Below, piece by piece: positions 32,974-41,564 of a DNA stretch of 64,000 nucleotides (positions are counted from its first letter, which is position 1; each line of letters begins with the position of its first letter). This stretch comes from Collinsella sp. (lineage in GTDB: Bacteria; Actinomycetota; Coriobacteriia; Coriobacteriales; Coriobacteriaceae), in NCBI GenBank assembly GCA_019419545.1, contig DXZT01000016.1, positions 1 to 64,000 on the forward strand. The letters run 5' to 3'. The translations under genes were made by a program, and so were the position numbers. The notes under the pieces are model-generated. The model saw only the letters and a program-made list of their open reading frames with translations, was not told the DNA's origin and searched no databases.

Positions 32974-33081
32974 ATGCCATTATTGCAAGGTCTCGTTGGA
33001 TTAACCTTTGTACTTGCTTTATATCTGGCACCTTTTTTATTGTTATTCTTCATTATCCGATTCTTTCTTCGGAAAAAATAG
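32974..33081 (+). CDS. 35-residue single-span membrane peptide
   Basis: Starts with ATG after GGGAGGAGTT, a strong ribosome site, and ends with TAG. After MPLLQG the peptide is one hydrophobic helix (LVGLTFVLALYLAPFLLLFF) with a basic tail ending RFFLRKK. It is the third gene in the run after the maturase, 79 bp past peptide 2. Possible roles are immunity, a membrane partner of the modified peptide or an unrelated small membrane protein. No homologue is known to me. Confidence 0.65.
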   Translation: MPLLQGLVGLTFVLALYLAPFLLLFFIIRFFLRKK

Positions 33082-33149
33082 GAGTATCACGCAAACATTA
33101 GCGTAGCTTTCTTCCAATATGAGCCGAGCATTGGCAAGTGGAATAAGAA

Positions 33150-33191
33150 GCCCGACCGTTCGTCACATGAAAGTGATCGGACGGGCCTCTC
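33150..33191 (+). terminator. Probable terminator of the peptide cluster
   Basis: GCCCGACCG (33150-33158) and CGGACGGGC (33178-33186) form a stem with one A-A mismatch; the inner TCAC/GTGA extends it. CTCTCAATTT follows. It lies about 70 bp after the 35-residue peptide and would close the maturase-peptide transcript. Confidence 0.65.
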
Positions 33192-33284
33192 AATTTAACC
33201 CGGGCCGCCACCCATAGCGGCTTTCCGGGCGTATTTTCGGTGCAAAGCAATCGTCAGTTTAATCCTATGCGTCGATACCGCATT

Positions 33285-33500
33285 TCATTTGTTCGGCTCG
33301 TATTCTACGGCCTTGTAACCCTCGCACTCTCCGGCAAACGGATTGAACACGAAGGCAGAGATGATGTGTGCGTGGACATCGAGGCTGCTGTAGGCAACAT
33401 ACTGGGGCATGGACCCCCGCTGCGCGTGGCATGCGGCCCGGCATATTCATTGCCGTCCAACCCCGTGTAGTTGCAGCAAAGGGTGGAACCTCAATGCTCA
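33285..33500 (-). pseudogene. Frameshifted C-terminal gene remnant
   Basis: On the minus strand, a frame ending with TGA at 33285 reads QYVAYSSLDVHAHIISAF and continues FNPFAGECEGYKAVEYE. Joined to it by a one-base shift in a G-run near 33410 is GLDGNEYAGPHATRSGG. Both pieces read like real protein, yet no start is present. I take it as a decayed gene end; the family is not recognised. The GC content here is higher than in the peptide genes. Confidence 0.4.
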
Positions 33501-33632
33501 GCTCATGTTGTCCGTGGGACACGAGAATTGTAAGTACACTTTGGTGTGATTCTCACGATGATACTGAGCCACCTGGAATAAGATACGTCGCGACAACACT
33601 TCGCTTCACCTCTGTCTCGACAAGACAACGTA

Positions 33633-33650
33633 GACTAAAGTTTCCTTTAG
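33633..33650. promoter_or_regulatory. ACTAAAG/CTTTAGT palindrome
   Basis: A perfect 7-bp inverted repeat with a TTTC spacer in an AT-rich intergenic stretch, 30 bp before the structured-RNA candidate. Could be an operator or a small hairpin. Confidence 0.3.
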
Positions 33651-33681
33651 TAAGAGAATGAGAACTATATCTGAAAGCGTT

Positions 33682-33745
33682 GCGATGGCGTGAAGGCACC
33701 GAGTCCGAACCGACTGAATGCTACGTGCATCTGCATCGCTTTTTT
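33682..33745 (+). ncRNA. Candidate small structured RNA with terminator-like end
   Basis: GCGATG (33682) pairs with CATCGC (33734-33739) and encloses up to three small hairpins (GGCGTG/CACC, AGTC/GACT, ATGC/GCAT). Six T follow at 33740-33745. The plus strand has no gene after it, since the ABC transporter runs convergently. It may be a small RNA or a complex terminator of the peptide operon. No known RNA family is recognised. Confidence 0.3.
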
Positions 33746-33778
33746 GTTATCTCTGTCAGTTGGGTAGCACTACACTTG

Positions 33779-35434
33779 TCAGCATTTACCCCGGTACATG
33801 CTGCCTAAATCCACTACCCCTTCTACCGCGCCGACCATCTCGTCATCGTGAGAGACAATGATGATCAGCTGGCTTTGCTTGTTGCGCTTAACATAGGCCG
33901 CAAGCTCGGCGCGGCTTACAGCGTCTAACCCAGTCGTGGGCTCGTCGAGTACCAAAACTGACGACTTGCGTGAAATCGCCGACCATAAGTACACTCGGCG
34001 CAGCTCACCGCCCGAAAGCGCGGAGCAACGTTTCCCGAGCAACTCCTTCACGCTGTTTTCCAGCGAAAGTAGGCCATCTACACCCCGGTGATAGGAAGAA
34101 AAGGGCGTGTCGAAATACTCTAACAGCTCTTTCACCGTTTCGTCCGGCGCGAAGCACGACTGTGGGCAGCACGATATCTCTCTCGCACGTATGTAATCCA
34201 AGTCGCATTCTTCGATTGGCACGCCGTTGTATTTTACTTTGCCTTTCGATGAGTATAGCCCGAGCATCAAGTAAAGAAGTGACGTCTTGCCTCTTCCGTT
34301 TTCCCCAACTATGCAATATGTACCAGGACCGGAAAACTTGAAAGAAAACCCGCCGAGGACCTCTCGGACAGATCCGTCTGGAAGGGCAACCGAGAATTCC
34401 AAATCAGATACCGAAATGTCATTTATTTCATCGAGTTTAGCTAAATCGGTCCGATTCCACCCCGATCTCTCCTTTTCTCTCGTCGCGATAGCCGTCCTAT
34501 CCCATGATGCTTTGGCATCTTGATAGGATTTGAACAATGACATCATACTTTTCAAAGTCTTAAAGAGAACCGCGAAGTATGTACCGATGATAGTGTACTC
34601 GCCTATTGACATAGTTCCGTTAATGATTCGTACTCCGGAAACAACAAGTATCACCGCTTGAAACAACGCTGCGAAAAGACCATCGAGCGATGTCAGAGAA
34701 TATGATAGCTTTCCGGAGCGCAAAACTTTGGGAAAATAGCTCTTAAACCCAGCGTCGAGCGCTTGTTCGCTCTTGCCGTACGAAGATGTCAGTTGAATGT
34801 TGAGAATCTGATTAAGCTGCGATGCAATTGCGGCGTAAAAGGCGCTGTCCGCCTCTTTCTTCTCATACGTGACCCTATACAAAAGTTTCCTCAACCCAGT
34901 AATTACACAGAAATACACGATGAGGAGAATGATGGAAAACACCGCGAGAGTTGAATCAATTGACCATATGATAAGCAATACGATGGGAATGGCTACAATG
35001 GACAGCGGCGCACTGATAAAATTCGCCAAAACGAAGGATGAGACCACGCTAGAGTCGGAAATAATCCGTTGCGTTGTATAGGCTGGATCGATGGTCCGAC
35101 TCACCAAGTAATCGTCTCTTTCAAAACGCAAGACGGCCTCCCTGAGAAGATCAAAGGAAAGTCTCGTGGTTATGCGAATGGAAAGTGTTCCTGCAAAATA
35201 AGTAAAGAGGGTGGAGAAAACTCCTATTGACGCAACCAGGAGCGCGAAGAGTACGGCGTCTCTTTCGCTGCGGTTACCGAGAAGAAAATCTAAGAATTTC
35301 CCGTTCACGTATGGCATGGCATAGGAGAGAGCGGTTCCAATCACCGTGATAGCAATGAAGACGAAAGCCCCTTTTGCTCTGATGAACCTCGAGAGAACGC
35401 ATCGAATCAAGGAAGGCCCCAATCTACCCGCCAC
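33779..35434 (-). CDS. ABC transporter, fused permease and ATPase
   Basis: 551 residues. Six membrane segments (about residues 20-310) are followed by an ATPase domain with Walker A GENGRGKTSL, signature LSGGELRRV, Walker B VLVLDEPTTGLD and the H-loop VSHDD. This is the half-transporter exporter architecture. No N-terminal C39 peptidase is fused, so it would not itself cut a leader. The start is GTG 35434 with only a weak ribosome site. It lies in the AT-richer island, convergent with the peptide genes, and is the best candidate for exporting their product, but co-regulation is not shown by the sequence. Confidence 0.85.
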   Translation of the reverse strand: MAGRLGPSLIRCVLSRFIRAKGAFVFIAITVIGTALSYAMPYVNGKFLDFLLGNRSERDAVLFALLVASIGVFSTLFTYFAGTLSIRITTRLSFDLLREAVLRFERDDYLVSRTIDPAYTTQRIISDSSVVSSFVLANFISAPLSIVAIPIVLLIIWSIDSTLAVFSIILLIVYFCVITGLRKLLYRVTYEKKEADSAFYAAIASQLNQILNIQLTSSYGKSEQALDAGFKSYFPKVLRSGKLSYSLTSLDGLFAALFQAVILVVSGVRIINGTMSIGEYTIIGTYFAVLFKTLKSMMSLFKSYQDAKASWDRTAIATREKERSGWNRTDLAKLDEINDISVSDLEFSVALPDGSVREVLGGFSFKFSGPGTYCIVGENGRGKTSLLYLMLGLYSSKGKVKYNGVPIEECDLDYIRAREISCCPQSCFAPDETVKELLEYFDTPFSSYHRGVDGLLSLENSVKELLGKRCSALSGGELRRVYLWSAISRKSSVLVLDEPTTGLDAVSRAELAAYVKRNKQSQLIIIVSHDDEMVGAVEGVVDLGSMYRGKC

Positions 35435-35579
35435 AAAACATCAATCACTGATACCTTACACCTCAACACAACAGGAGCGAAGATTTGCCAATGAGACTGC
35501 TTTAAGATTGCCTTGGGCCAATACGATCTCAAGCTCTTCCTACAAGAGAGTCGGAATCGGACATCTCCTCCGACGAACC

Positions 35580-35625
35580 TGGCAATCGGGCGGTTGAAAT
35601 ATCTTTTTCAACCGCCCGATTGCCA
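35580..35625. repeat. 20-bp perfect hairpin
   Basis: Arms 35580-35599 and 35606-35625 are exact complements around a six-base loop. T-rich bases are inside the stem-loop, not after it, so a standard terminator is unlikely. It lies upstream of the ABC transporter gene, between it and the decayed methyltransferase. Confidence 0.85.
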
Positions 35626-35749
35626 CAATAGATTTGAGCATCCGCCCACAAACGTCCGCGTTTTATACCCATCAAATCCTTTGCCTTTTGTCGTCTAGAC
35701 TAGAAAAATCGCTCGAAATAACGCAACCGGCCTGCTCGCTTGAAGAAAC

Positions 35750-36425
35750 CTAAGCCCGTAACGTAGATGTGCAAACTTCCGAAACGCCTTGCGCGGCATA
35801 GTGCGTATAAACTTCGTCAACCGCCTCAGAAATATCTGAGTATCGCGCCGGGTCAAAAGCATACGATGTCGCAGCTATACCCTGCACCCATTCGGAACGC
35901 GGATTAATTGAATAGCCACACAGCATCATCATACATGCATCTAGACCTGATTTCCCAAGTATCCGACGTATTGATGAGAGCATCGCGGGTCGCCCCCGCA
36001 CCATCGTCGTCACCCCTATTAGCAGTATTTACCGTTTTTCTCTAAATGCGTATCGCCACCCTTAAGAATACGAAGTGTTTTATCCAGACCCGATTGTCCT
36101 CCATCTCAAACGAAGGGATAAGGAATCTCATCCGGAATCGGCAGTAACGGAGGATTCACAACGACAAGCGAAAAACATGAGTCATCTCTCAGAGGGGAGT
36201 AAAGGCTCCCCTCAAGCACCCTAGTTTCGTCATCCAAAGAGTTGATGGCAGTGTTTTTCTTACAAAGGTCGACAACAAAAGGGTTGATTTCTACAGATGT
36301 TACATCCATGCCACAGTTGGTAAGTATCAGGCCCTGTATTCTGGGGCCAGAACACAAATCGAGAGCCTTCCGTGCGCTCTGCGGTGTAAGGCGCCAATCT
36401 CAGCAAATCTGTCCCACAATACTGC
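35750..36425 (-). pseudogene. Decayed class I SAM-dependent methyltransferase
   Basis: Several frames on the minus strand join into one methyltransferase. KALDLCSGPRIQGLIL (motif I region), VTSVEINPFVVDLCKKN (acidic residue of motif II) and VVVNPPLLPIPDEIPYPFV (the NPP catalytic motif of HemK/RlmG-type enzymes) are followed by an in-frame TGA at 36106. The frame continues DGGQSGLDKTLRILKGG, and another frame supplies the C-terminus (GRPAMLSSIRRILGKSG, to 35750). At least one nonsense codon and two frame changes mean it is not functional. The upstream part near 36360-36425 is also shifted. Confidence 0.65.
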
Positions 36426-36430
36426 GCTGA

Positions 36431-36699
36431 AGAACAACACGGAACCCCTGAGCCAAACTCCCCTATACCTTATTAAGGCTAAGACAGGCAAGTTCACGCA
36501 CCCGGCATATTCCAGAATAACATCCTATTGTTTTAGATGCTCTACAAGCATGAACAGCCGCGAATCGGAAAGATCTTCTAGTTTCGCCCCGACTGACCGC
36601 CAAGGGCCAAAATGGCCCCTCCATCCCCGGGCGACTGGCTCTGGCGCGCCGAGGAGTGTCCCCAAGTGCCGGCAGAAAAGAAACGTCCCTATCTGCCGG
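36431..36699. other. Right edge of the island and duplicated flank
   Basis: No gene. From about 36588 the sequence matches 29845-29956, the flank beyond the truncated FHA copy. The AT-rich composition ends here. Confidence 0.6.
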
Positions 36700-37638
36700 C
36701 TAGAGGGCACCGAAGAGGATGGCGTAGGTAGTGGATTCGCCGAGCTTGAGCTCGTCGCCGGGATTGAGTTGGGCGGAACGGCCGGGCTCGACCTGAATGC
36801 AGACGCGCGTGGCCCCGTTTACCACCACGGTTCCGTTGGTGGACGACAAGTCCTCGACGTGCCAGATATTTTGAGCATCGCACCAGATATGGGCATGGCG
36901 GGCCGAGACGTCGTCGCCGACGTCGGTAATATCGCCCTCACCAGTGGCCAGCGCACCAATCTCAACACCCTGCTCACTCGGCTGAATCCAGCGCGGGGCG
37001 CTCACGACAAAACTGTTTTGTACGCGCAGCAAGCCCAAGGGGTGCGCCGGAGCGGGTTCGCGTTCGCCCGCGGTCATCGACATGCCAAGCGAACGCGGCG
37101 TGGAGGTGCCTCCGCCACAGGTCGCGTGCGCGTAGTCGATGGCATAGTTCACCGAGGACCGCACATCCGCCGAACAACCGACGGCGACAAACAGCACCAG
37201 CACGGCCTCGGCGCGCTCGGCGGGCATGAGTTCCGCCGCCTGGGACAGGCGATCGAGCGCGTTGCGATAGAGATTCGTGTCCTGGTGGCACTCTTCGAGC
37301 GCGCGTACCATCGGTTCACCTGCAGGACCGCACACCATATTGATCACAGCCGTGGAGTCCATGGGATTGCGCTGGCGCAGGGCCAGTTGCGACATAATAC
37401 GCGCAGCCGAGGTACCGTATTCGGCAAAGTAGCGCTGCTGAAGCGTGCCGACCGGCGCGCGAACGATAAAGCGGGAAACCCAAGAGCGATCGGCGGCTCG
37501 GCTCTGCGGGCTGCGGCCGTCGGCGAGCGGACGGGACGAAAGCACCAAGCCGCACAGCTCGATATGGCTCAGATGCGCTGCGCGCTTAAAGATGTCAAAC
37601 ATGGCCCCGCATGGGGTGAGCTCAACTTGAGATGCCAT
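36700..37638 (-). CDS. FHA-domain protein
   Basis: 312 residues. The C-terminal FHA domain (about 215-312) has VSARHAHIWCD and DLSSTNGTVVVNG, the pThr-binding loops. The N-terminal 200 residues are alpha-helical with no membrane segment and no family that I recognise. The gene follows the protein kinase gene by 3 bp on the same strand, so it should bind phosphothreonine made by that kinase. Its 3' half and flank are duplicated at 29845-30382. Confidence 0.8.
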   Translation of the reverse strand: MASQVELTPCGAMFDIFKRAAHLSHIELCGLVLSSRPLADGRSPQSRAADRSWVSRFIVRAPVGTLQQRYFAEYGTSAARIMSQLALRQRNPMDSTAVINMVCGPAGEPMVRALEECHQDTNLYRNALDRLSQAAELMPAERAEAVLVLFVAVGCSADVRSSVNYAIDYAHATCGGGTSTPRSLGMSMTAGEREPAPAHPLGLLRVQNSFVVSAPRWIQPSEQGVEIGALATGEGDITDVGDDVSARHAHIWCDAQNIWHVEDLSSTNGTVVVNGATRVCIQVEPGRSAQLNPGDELKLGESTTYAILFGAL

Positions 37639-37641
37639 GAC

Positions 37642-39486
37642 CTAGGCCTCCTTGGTCGTAGAAATAGAATCGGACGATACTTCGACAGGTCCGCCAAAAG
37701 TACGGACAGCTGCGGCTCCACCGGCAAGCGGAGTCGCCATCTGGGCTTTTGTGCGTCGCGGTGCCGAAACGGGAAGTTCAAAGGCAAAGCCCATCGCAAG
37801 CAAAAACCACGTAAGCGTATAGGTTGCAACCAGAGCGGCAACAAGGCCGCCCATCACGGCGCGTTGGGAAAATACGCTACATGCAGCCACAACCAGCACC
37901 GGAACCTCGCAGGCAGAAAGCGCAAGCACACCCTGCAGGAAGCCCGAGCGCCGATCGCGCGCAAGTGCCCCCGCGGCAACGCCGGCTATGCCTGGCAGCG
38001 CCAACGCCAGTGCGGCAATAATACCCGGTAGCGACCCAGACCACACGAGCGATCCCAAAGTCGCCGTCACGCGAGCGCCCGACGCCAGCAGCGCGGCCGA
38101 AACCACGACCACAGCCCAAACCACGCCACAGACGACCGTCGCGCCGACCATCAGCGCGCGACGAACCGCGCGGCCAGACGCATCCATGGGGCACGGCGTG
38201 AGCGGCTCGCCGCGGAGCGAACGACCGACATTTTGCGCATAGTGGTCACAAAACGCCGAGAGCGCCGCCTCGACCGCCGCCGGCTCGGGACGATCTTTTT
38301 GATGGCTGGACAGACAGGCCATCACCACGTCGAACAGCTGGGCATCGACAAACGCCAGCGCATCGCGTAGCTCCTCGGAATCCGGCTCAAGCCCCAGCTG
38401 CTGGGCCTGCTCGGCCGCAGCGAGCGCCACATCGGGCTCACGACGAAGCAGCTGAGTCAAATCGCAACCGGGCGCATGGGCACCAATGGGATAGTCGGGC
38501 AGCGTGTCCATCTTGAGACGGTAGGGGCTGGCGATGTCGCGCGTCTTTTTGCGCGAACCCGAGGTGCCCGAAGTGCTCGGCGCGGCTTCGTATGGCGCGG
38601 CGCCGGCAATGAGCTCGTAAACCGTGCTTGCTGCGGCATAGACGTCGATCGCCGGCGACATACGCAAAGCGCGCAGGTCGGGAATATCGTCGGTGAGCAT
38701 CTCGGGCGGGGCATAGGCAACCGTCGCGCGACGCAGCGTGGCATAGCGCTCCGTAAACGACGCCTTGCCGCCGGTACCGGCCACGGCCGACGCAGGCTCA
38801 AGCGCCAGCGACGAGCCAAAGTCGATCAGGCACAGGTCAAAGGTGCCCTCGGCAAGCTGCCGGTCAAGCGGTAGACGCGCCGTACGCACCATAGTATTAG
38901 CGGGCGAGATATCGCGATGGACAAAGCCCTCGCCCACCAGGCTCATACGGCAGAGCAGATCGAACAGGTCGCGACCCAGACGCGCCGCCACAAGCGGCGA
39001 TAGGCGGCCGGCATCGTCCACGGCAAAGCGCGAGCGCAAGCGGGCGAGCGTCTCGCCCTCGACCCATTCCATGACAATTGCAGGCACACCGTCGACCTCG
39101 CCCCAGCCATAGAGGCGGGGAAAGCCCTTAAGGCCCGAAAGGGCGCGATGGCATTCGTATTCCTCGCGAAACGCCGCTTTGAACTTGGCGACCAGCGCCT
39201 CATGGGCGGCGGCATCGTCAAACTCATCGCACGTTGGCAAGATGAGTTGCTTGAGTGCCACGGCCTCGCCTTGGGCGTTGACGGCACGCGTCACGCGGCC
39301 GATACCGCCACGGCGCATGGTGGCATCGTCGGCAAACAGTATCGTAAAACGACGCAGATAGGCAGGCAGTTCGTCCTGACCGAGCGCAATGGCCGGCTCA
39401 AACCCGTCGACACGCGCCAGGCGCAGGCCGACCATGGGATCGCGACCGAGCGATTGTGGTGTGGTGGATGCAAGATCGGTCATCAT
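37642..39486 (-). CDS. Ser/Thr protein kinase with C-terminal membrane segments
   Basis: 614 residues. The kinase domain is at about 45-400: the glycine loop region RRGGIGRVTRAV, the VALKQL lysine, catalytic loop FVHRDISPANTMV and LIDFGSSL. The activation segment contains an insertion, and the APE motif reads APPEM. A C-terminal part (about 430-580) has four or five hydrophobic segments. It overlaps the upstream membrane-protein gene by four bases (ATGA type) and is followed by the FHA gene. The module is separate from the PASTA-kinase operon at 46-56 kb. The signal sensed is unknown. Confidence 0.85.
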   Translation of the reverse strand: MMTDLASTTPQSLGRDPMVGLRLARVDGFEPAIALGQDELPAYLRRFTILFADDATMRRGGIGRVTRAVNAQGEAVALKQLILPTCDEFDDAAAHEALVAKFKAAFREEYECHRALSGLKGFPRLYGWGEVDGVPAIVMEWVEGETLARLRSRFAVDDAGRLSPLVAARLGRDLFDLLCRMSLVGEGFVHRDISPANTMVRTARLPLDRQLAEGTFDLCLIDFGSSLALEPASAVAGTGGKASFTERYATLRRATVAYAPPEMLTDDIPDLRALRMSPAIDVYAAASTVYELIAGAAPYEAAPSTSGTSGSRKKTRDIASPYRLKMDTLPDYPIGAHAPGCDLTQLLRREPDVALAAAEQAQQLGLEPDSEELRDALAFVDAQLFDVVMACLSSHQKDRPEPAAVEAALSAFCDHYAQNVGRSLRGEPLTPCPMDASGRAVRRALMVGATVVCGVVWAVVVVSAALLASGARVTATLGSLVWSGSLPGIIAALALALPGIAGVAAGALARDRRSGFLQGVLALSACEVPVLVVAACSVFSQRAVMGGLVAALVATYTLTWFLLAMGFAFELPVSAPRRTKAQMATPLAGGAAAVRTFGGPVEVSSDSISTTKEA

Positions 39487-40388
39487 AGGGCAAGCGCCGC
39501 CACGTTATTGTTGAAGTTACCGAGCGCGACGTCATCATCGCCGTAATGGCCGACCCATTGACATAGGTTGGTGTAACAGCCCCACAGATTGGCATACTGC
39601 TGATACCACTTTGACCGGGGCGAGAATGTCTGACGACCGAACTCGGCTCGAATGACAAACATCTCCCCGACCAGGCTGTCGCACGGCCTGGGATCTCCCG
39701 TAGAGTTATAGGTCGAGACCACGTCATTGGCACGAGAAACATAGCCGTCGAGCATGTTGTACTTGGTCACAAGCCAGCTGTGAATGCTCTCTTCCTCAGC
39801 AGCGGAAAGGCCACCGGAGTTTGCATCGTTGTCAGTGTTGCCGCCCGTCGAGCCGCCGTTTCCAGACCCTCCGGCAGAGGAACCCGACCCAGAGCCACCG
39901 CCCGAACTCGACGAATCCGAGCCGGAGCCAGAAGTATCCGAGCTACCGGGCTTTCCGGACTGTTGGGCGTCCTGCTCCTTCTGCTGCTCGACCTTATTCA
40001 CCGTTGCCGCCACGCTATTGTTGGACAACCGATCGATGATCTTGGTGTTGGTGAGCACGATGGTTTTGCCATTGGCAAGCGTGACTTCGTTGTCCGGGGC
40101 CTCGGCGCCGTCCGCGTCGCCGGTGCCAAACACAATATGCGCGACCACACTTGCCCAAGCATATCCAGTCGTGGTCCCCAGGTCACTTTTGACCTCATGC
40201 CCCACGCGCGGTTCGCGTGCGGCATGTGCCTGCATCATGGACGGCACGGTCATGCCATAGGCAGAAACGCCAGCTATGACCAGCACCAGCGAGCAAGACA
40301 GCAGTGCGTACGCCCGCGGCGCCAAGCCCAGTCGGCGTCGCATGCGCACCGCGGCGCCGCGCTTTGTCTGAGTGCCACCGGGCCGCAT
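39483..40388 (-). CDS. Membrane-anchored protein with Gly/Ser-rich linker
   Basis: 301 residues from ATG 40388, preceded by GGAGGAGAACG; a longer frame to 40481 lacks a site. One membrane segment follows a basic N-terminus (LGLAPRAYALLSCSLVLVIAG). The extracytoplasmic part has a region with VTLANGKTIVLTNTKIID, a low-complexity Ser/Gly linker of about 50 residues, then a small C-terminal domain. First gene of the kinase-FHA module and overlapping the kinase start, so it may be the sensor or substrate of that kinase. No family recognised. Confidence 0.7.
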   Translation of the reverse strand: MRPGGTQTKRGAAVRMRRRLGLAPRAYALLSCSLVLVIAGVSAYGMTVPSMMQAHAAREPRVGHEVKSDLGTTTGYAWASVVAHIVFGTGDADGAEAPDNEVTLANGKTIVLTNTKIIDRLSNNSVAATVNKVEQQKEQDAQQSGKPGSSDTSGSGSDSSSSGGGSGSGSSAGGSGNGGSTGGNTDNDANSGGLSAAEEESIHSWLVTKYNMLDGYVSRANDVVSTYNSTGDPRPCDSLVGEMFVIRAEFGRQTFSPRSKWYQQYANLWGCYTNLCQWVGHYGDDDVALGNFNNNVAALAL

Positions 40389-40566
40389 GCGTTCTCCTCC
40401 AACAAAAACACGCCGCTCGGGAGCGGCGCATTCATTCGAATCCATATTTGAGTGTATCAGCGAACCCAAAAGGTTGCGCAACGAATGGGCAAATTAAGGA
40501 TGCGAGTGGAAGCATCCATGCGATAAGCGGATACAAAGCATCTTTGTTGCACAACAAACTTACAGT

Positions 40567-40596
40567 CGCACGGGGAAATTATGGCTACCCCGTGCG
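40567..40596. terminator. Hairpin downstream of recR
   Basis: CGCACGGGG and CCCCGTGCG (9-bp perfect arms, 12-base loop) lie about 40 bp past the recR stop. The following T-run is weak on the minus strand, so termination may be partial. Confidence 0.5.
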
Positions 40597-40633
40597 TCGC
40601 GATGAAGACATACGGCAGGAGCAGGCTCGCCAC

Positions 40634-41230
40634 CTAAATCGTGCGACGGGCCTCGATGGCGCGCCCAAGCGTAAGCTCGTCGGCATACTCCAGGTCGCCG
40701 CCCACGGGAAGGCCGCTCGCCAGACGCGATACCTCAACGCCCAGCGGCTTGATAGTGCGGGCCAGGTAGCTCGCCGTGGTCTCGCCCTCGATATTGGGGT
40801 TGGTGGCGATGATGACCTCGTGGATGTCCTCGTGGCCCAAGCGTGCCAGCAGCTCACGAATGTGCAACTGCTCGGGACCAATCTTGTCCATGGGACTGAT
40901 CACGCCGCCCAATACGTGGTAGAGACCGTGGTAGCTGCCCGTGCGCTCAATCGCCTGGACATCGCGCGGCTCGCCCACCACGCAAATGCGAGTGGTATCG
41001 CGCATCGAATCCTGGCAGATGGAGCACTCGTCGGCCGTGGCGTAGTTAAAGCAGCGGCTGCAAAAGTGAACCTCCTGCTTAACCTCCAGGATAGCCTCGG
41101 CCAGGCGGCGCGCCTCCTCGGCATCGGCCTCGAGCAGGTAATAGGCGATGCGCTGGGCCGACTTGGGACCAATGCCCGGCAGACGGCCCAGCTCATCGAG
41201 CAATTTTTGCAGACTATGGTTGGCACTCAT
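40634..41230 (-). CDS. recR: Recombination mediator RecR
   Basis: 198 residues from ATG 41230, the standard RecR start [19 protein letters not shown]; the frame is open further upstream but that part is not RecR. It has the HhH motif [15 protein letters not shown], a four-Cys zinc finger ([18 protein letters not shown]) and a Toprim domain. It loads RecA with RecF/RecO at gaps. Genes run dnaX, two small genes, ybaB, recR; ybaB-recR spacing is 13 bp, the conserved bacterial arrangement. Confidence 0.95.
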   Translation of the reverse strand: MSANHSLQKLLDELGRLPGIGPKSAQRIAYYLLEADAEEARRLAEAILEVKQEVHFCSRCFNYATADECSICQDSMRDTTRICVVGEPRDVQAIERTGSYHGLYHVLGGVISPMDKIGPEQLHIRELLARLGHEDIHEVIIATNPNIEGETTASYLARTIKPLGVEVSRLASGLPVGGDLEYADELTLGRAIEARRTI

Positions 41231-41243
41231 ATATATGCGTGTC

Positions 41244-41564
41244 TTAGAACGGCATGCCCGGGATGTTGAGGCCGCCGGTGATGGCGCCCATCTGCTTGTT
41301 GGCGAGCTCGTTGACACCGCGGACGGCCTCGTTGACGGCAGCCATGATCATGTCCTGCAGCATATCGACGTCCTCGGGATCGAGGGCATCGGGGTCGATG
41401 GTGAGGTTGACGAGCTCCATCTCGCCGTTAACGGTCACCTTGACCATGCCGCCGCCGGCAGAGGCGTCGACGGTCTGGGACTTAAGGTTTTCCTGCGCGG
41501 CGGCAAGCTGCTCCTGCATCTTGCGAGCCTGCTTCATCATTTGCTGCATGTTCATACCGGCCAT
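41244..41564 (-). CDS. YbaB/EbfC nucleoid-associated protein
   Basis: 106 residues starting [19 protein letters not shown], with the helix-strand-helix layout and the [15 protein letters not shown] core of the YbaB family. A DNA-binding dimer, co-transcribed with recR immediately downstream. Dispensable but conserved with RecR in most bacteria. Confidence 0.93.
   Translation of the reverse strand: MAGMNMQQMMKQARKMQEQLAAAQENLKSQTVDASAGGGMVKVTVNGEMELVNLTIDPDALDPEDVDMLQDMIMAAVNEAVRGVNELANKQMGAITGGLNIPGMPF

Noticed and set aside
33696..33745. GGCACCGAGTC followed by a T-run resembles the tail of a tracrRNA
   Set aside because: No CRISPR repeats or cas genes are nearby, and the following bases do not pair as in a tracrRNA. 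The match is short and likely chance.
33779..35434. ABC transporter as a peptidase-containing bacteriocin exporter
   Set aside because: The N-terminus begins directly with membrane segments. No C39 Cys/His motifs are present, so leader cleavage cannot be assigned to it.
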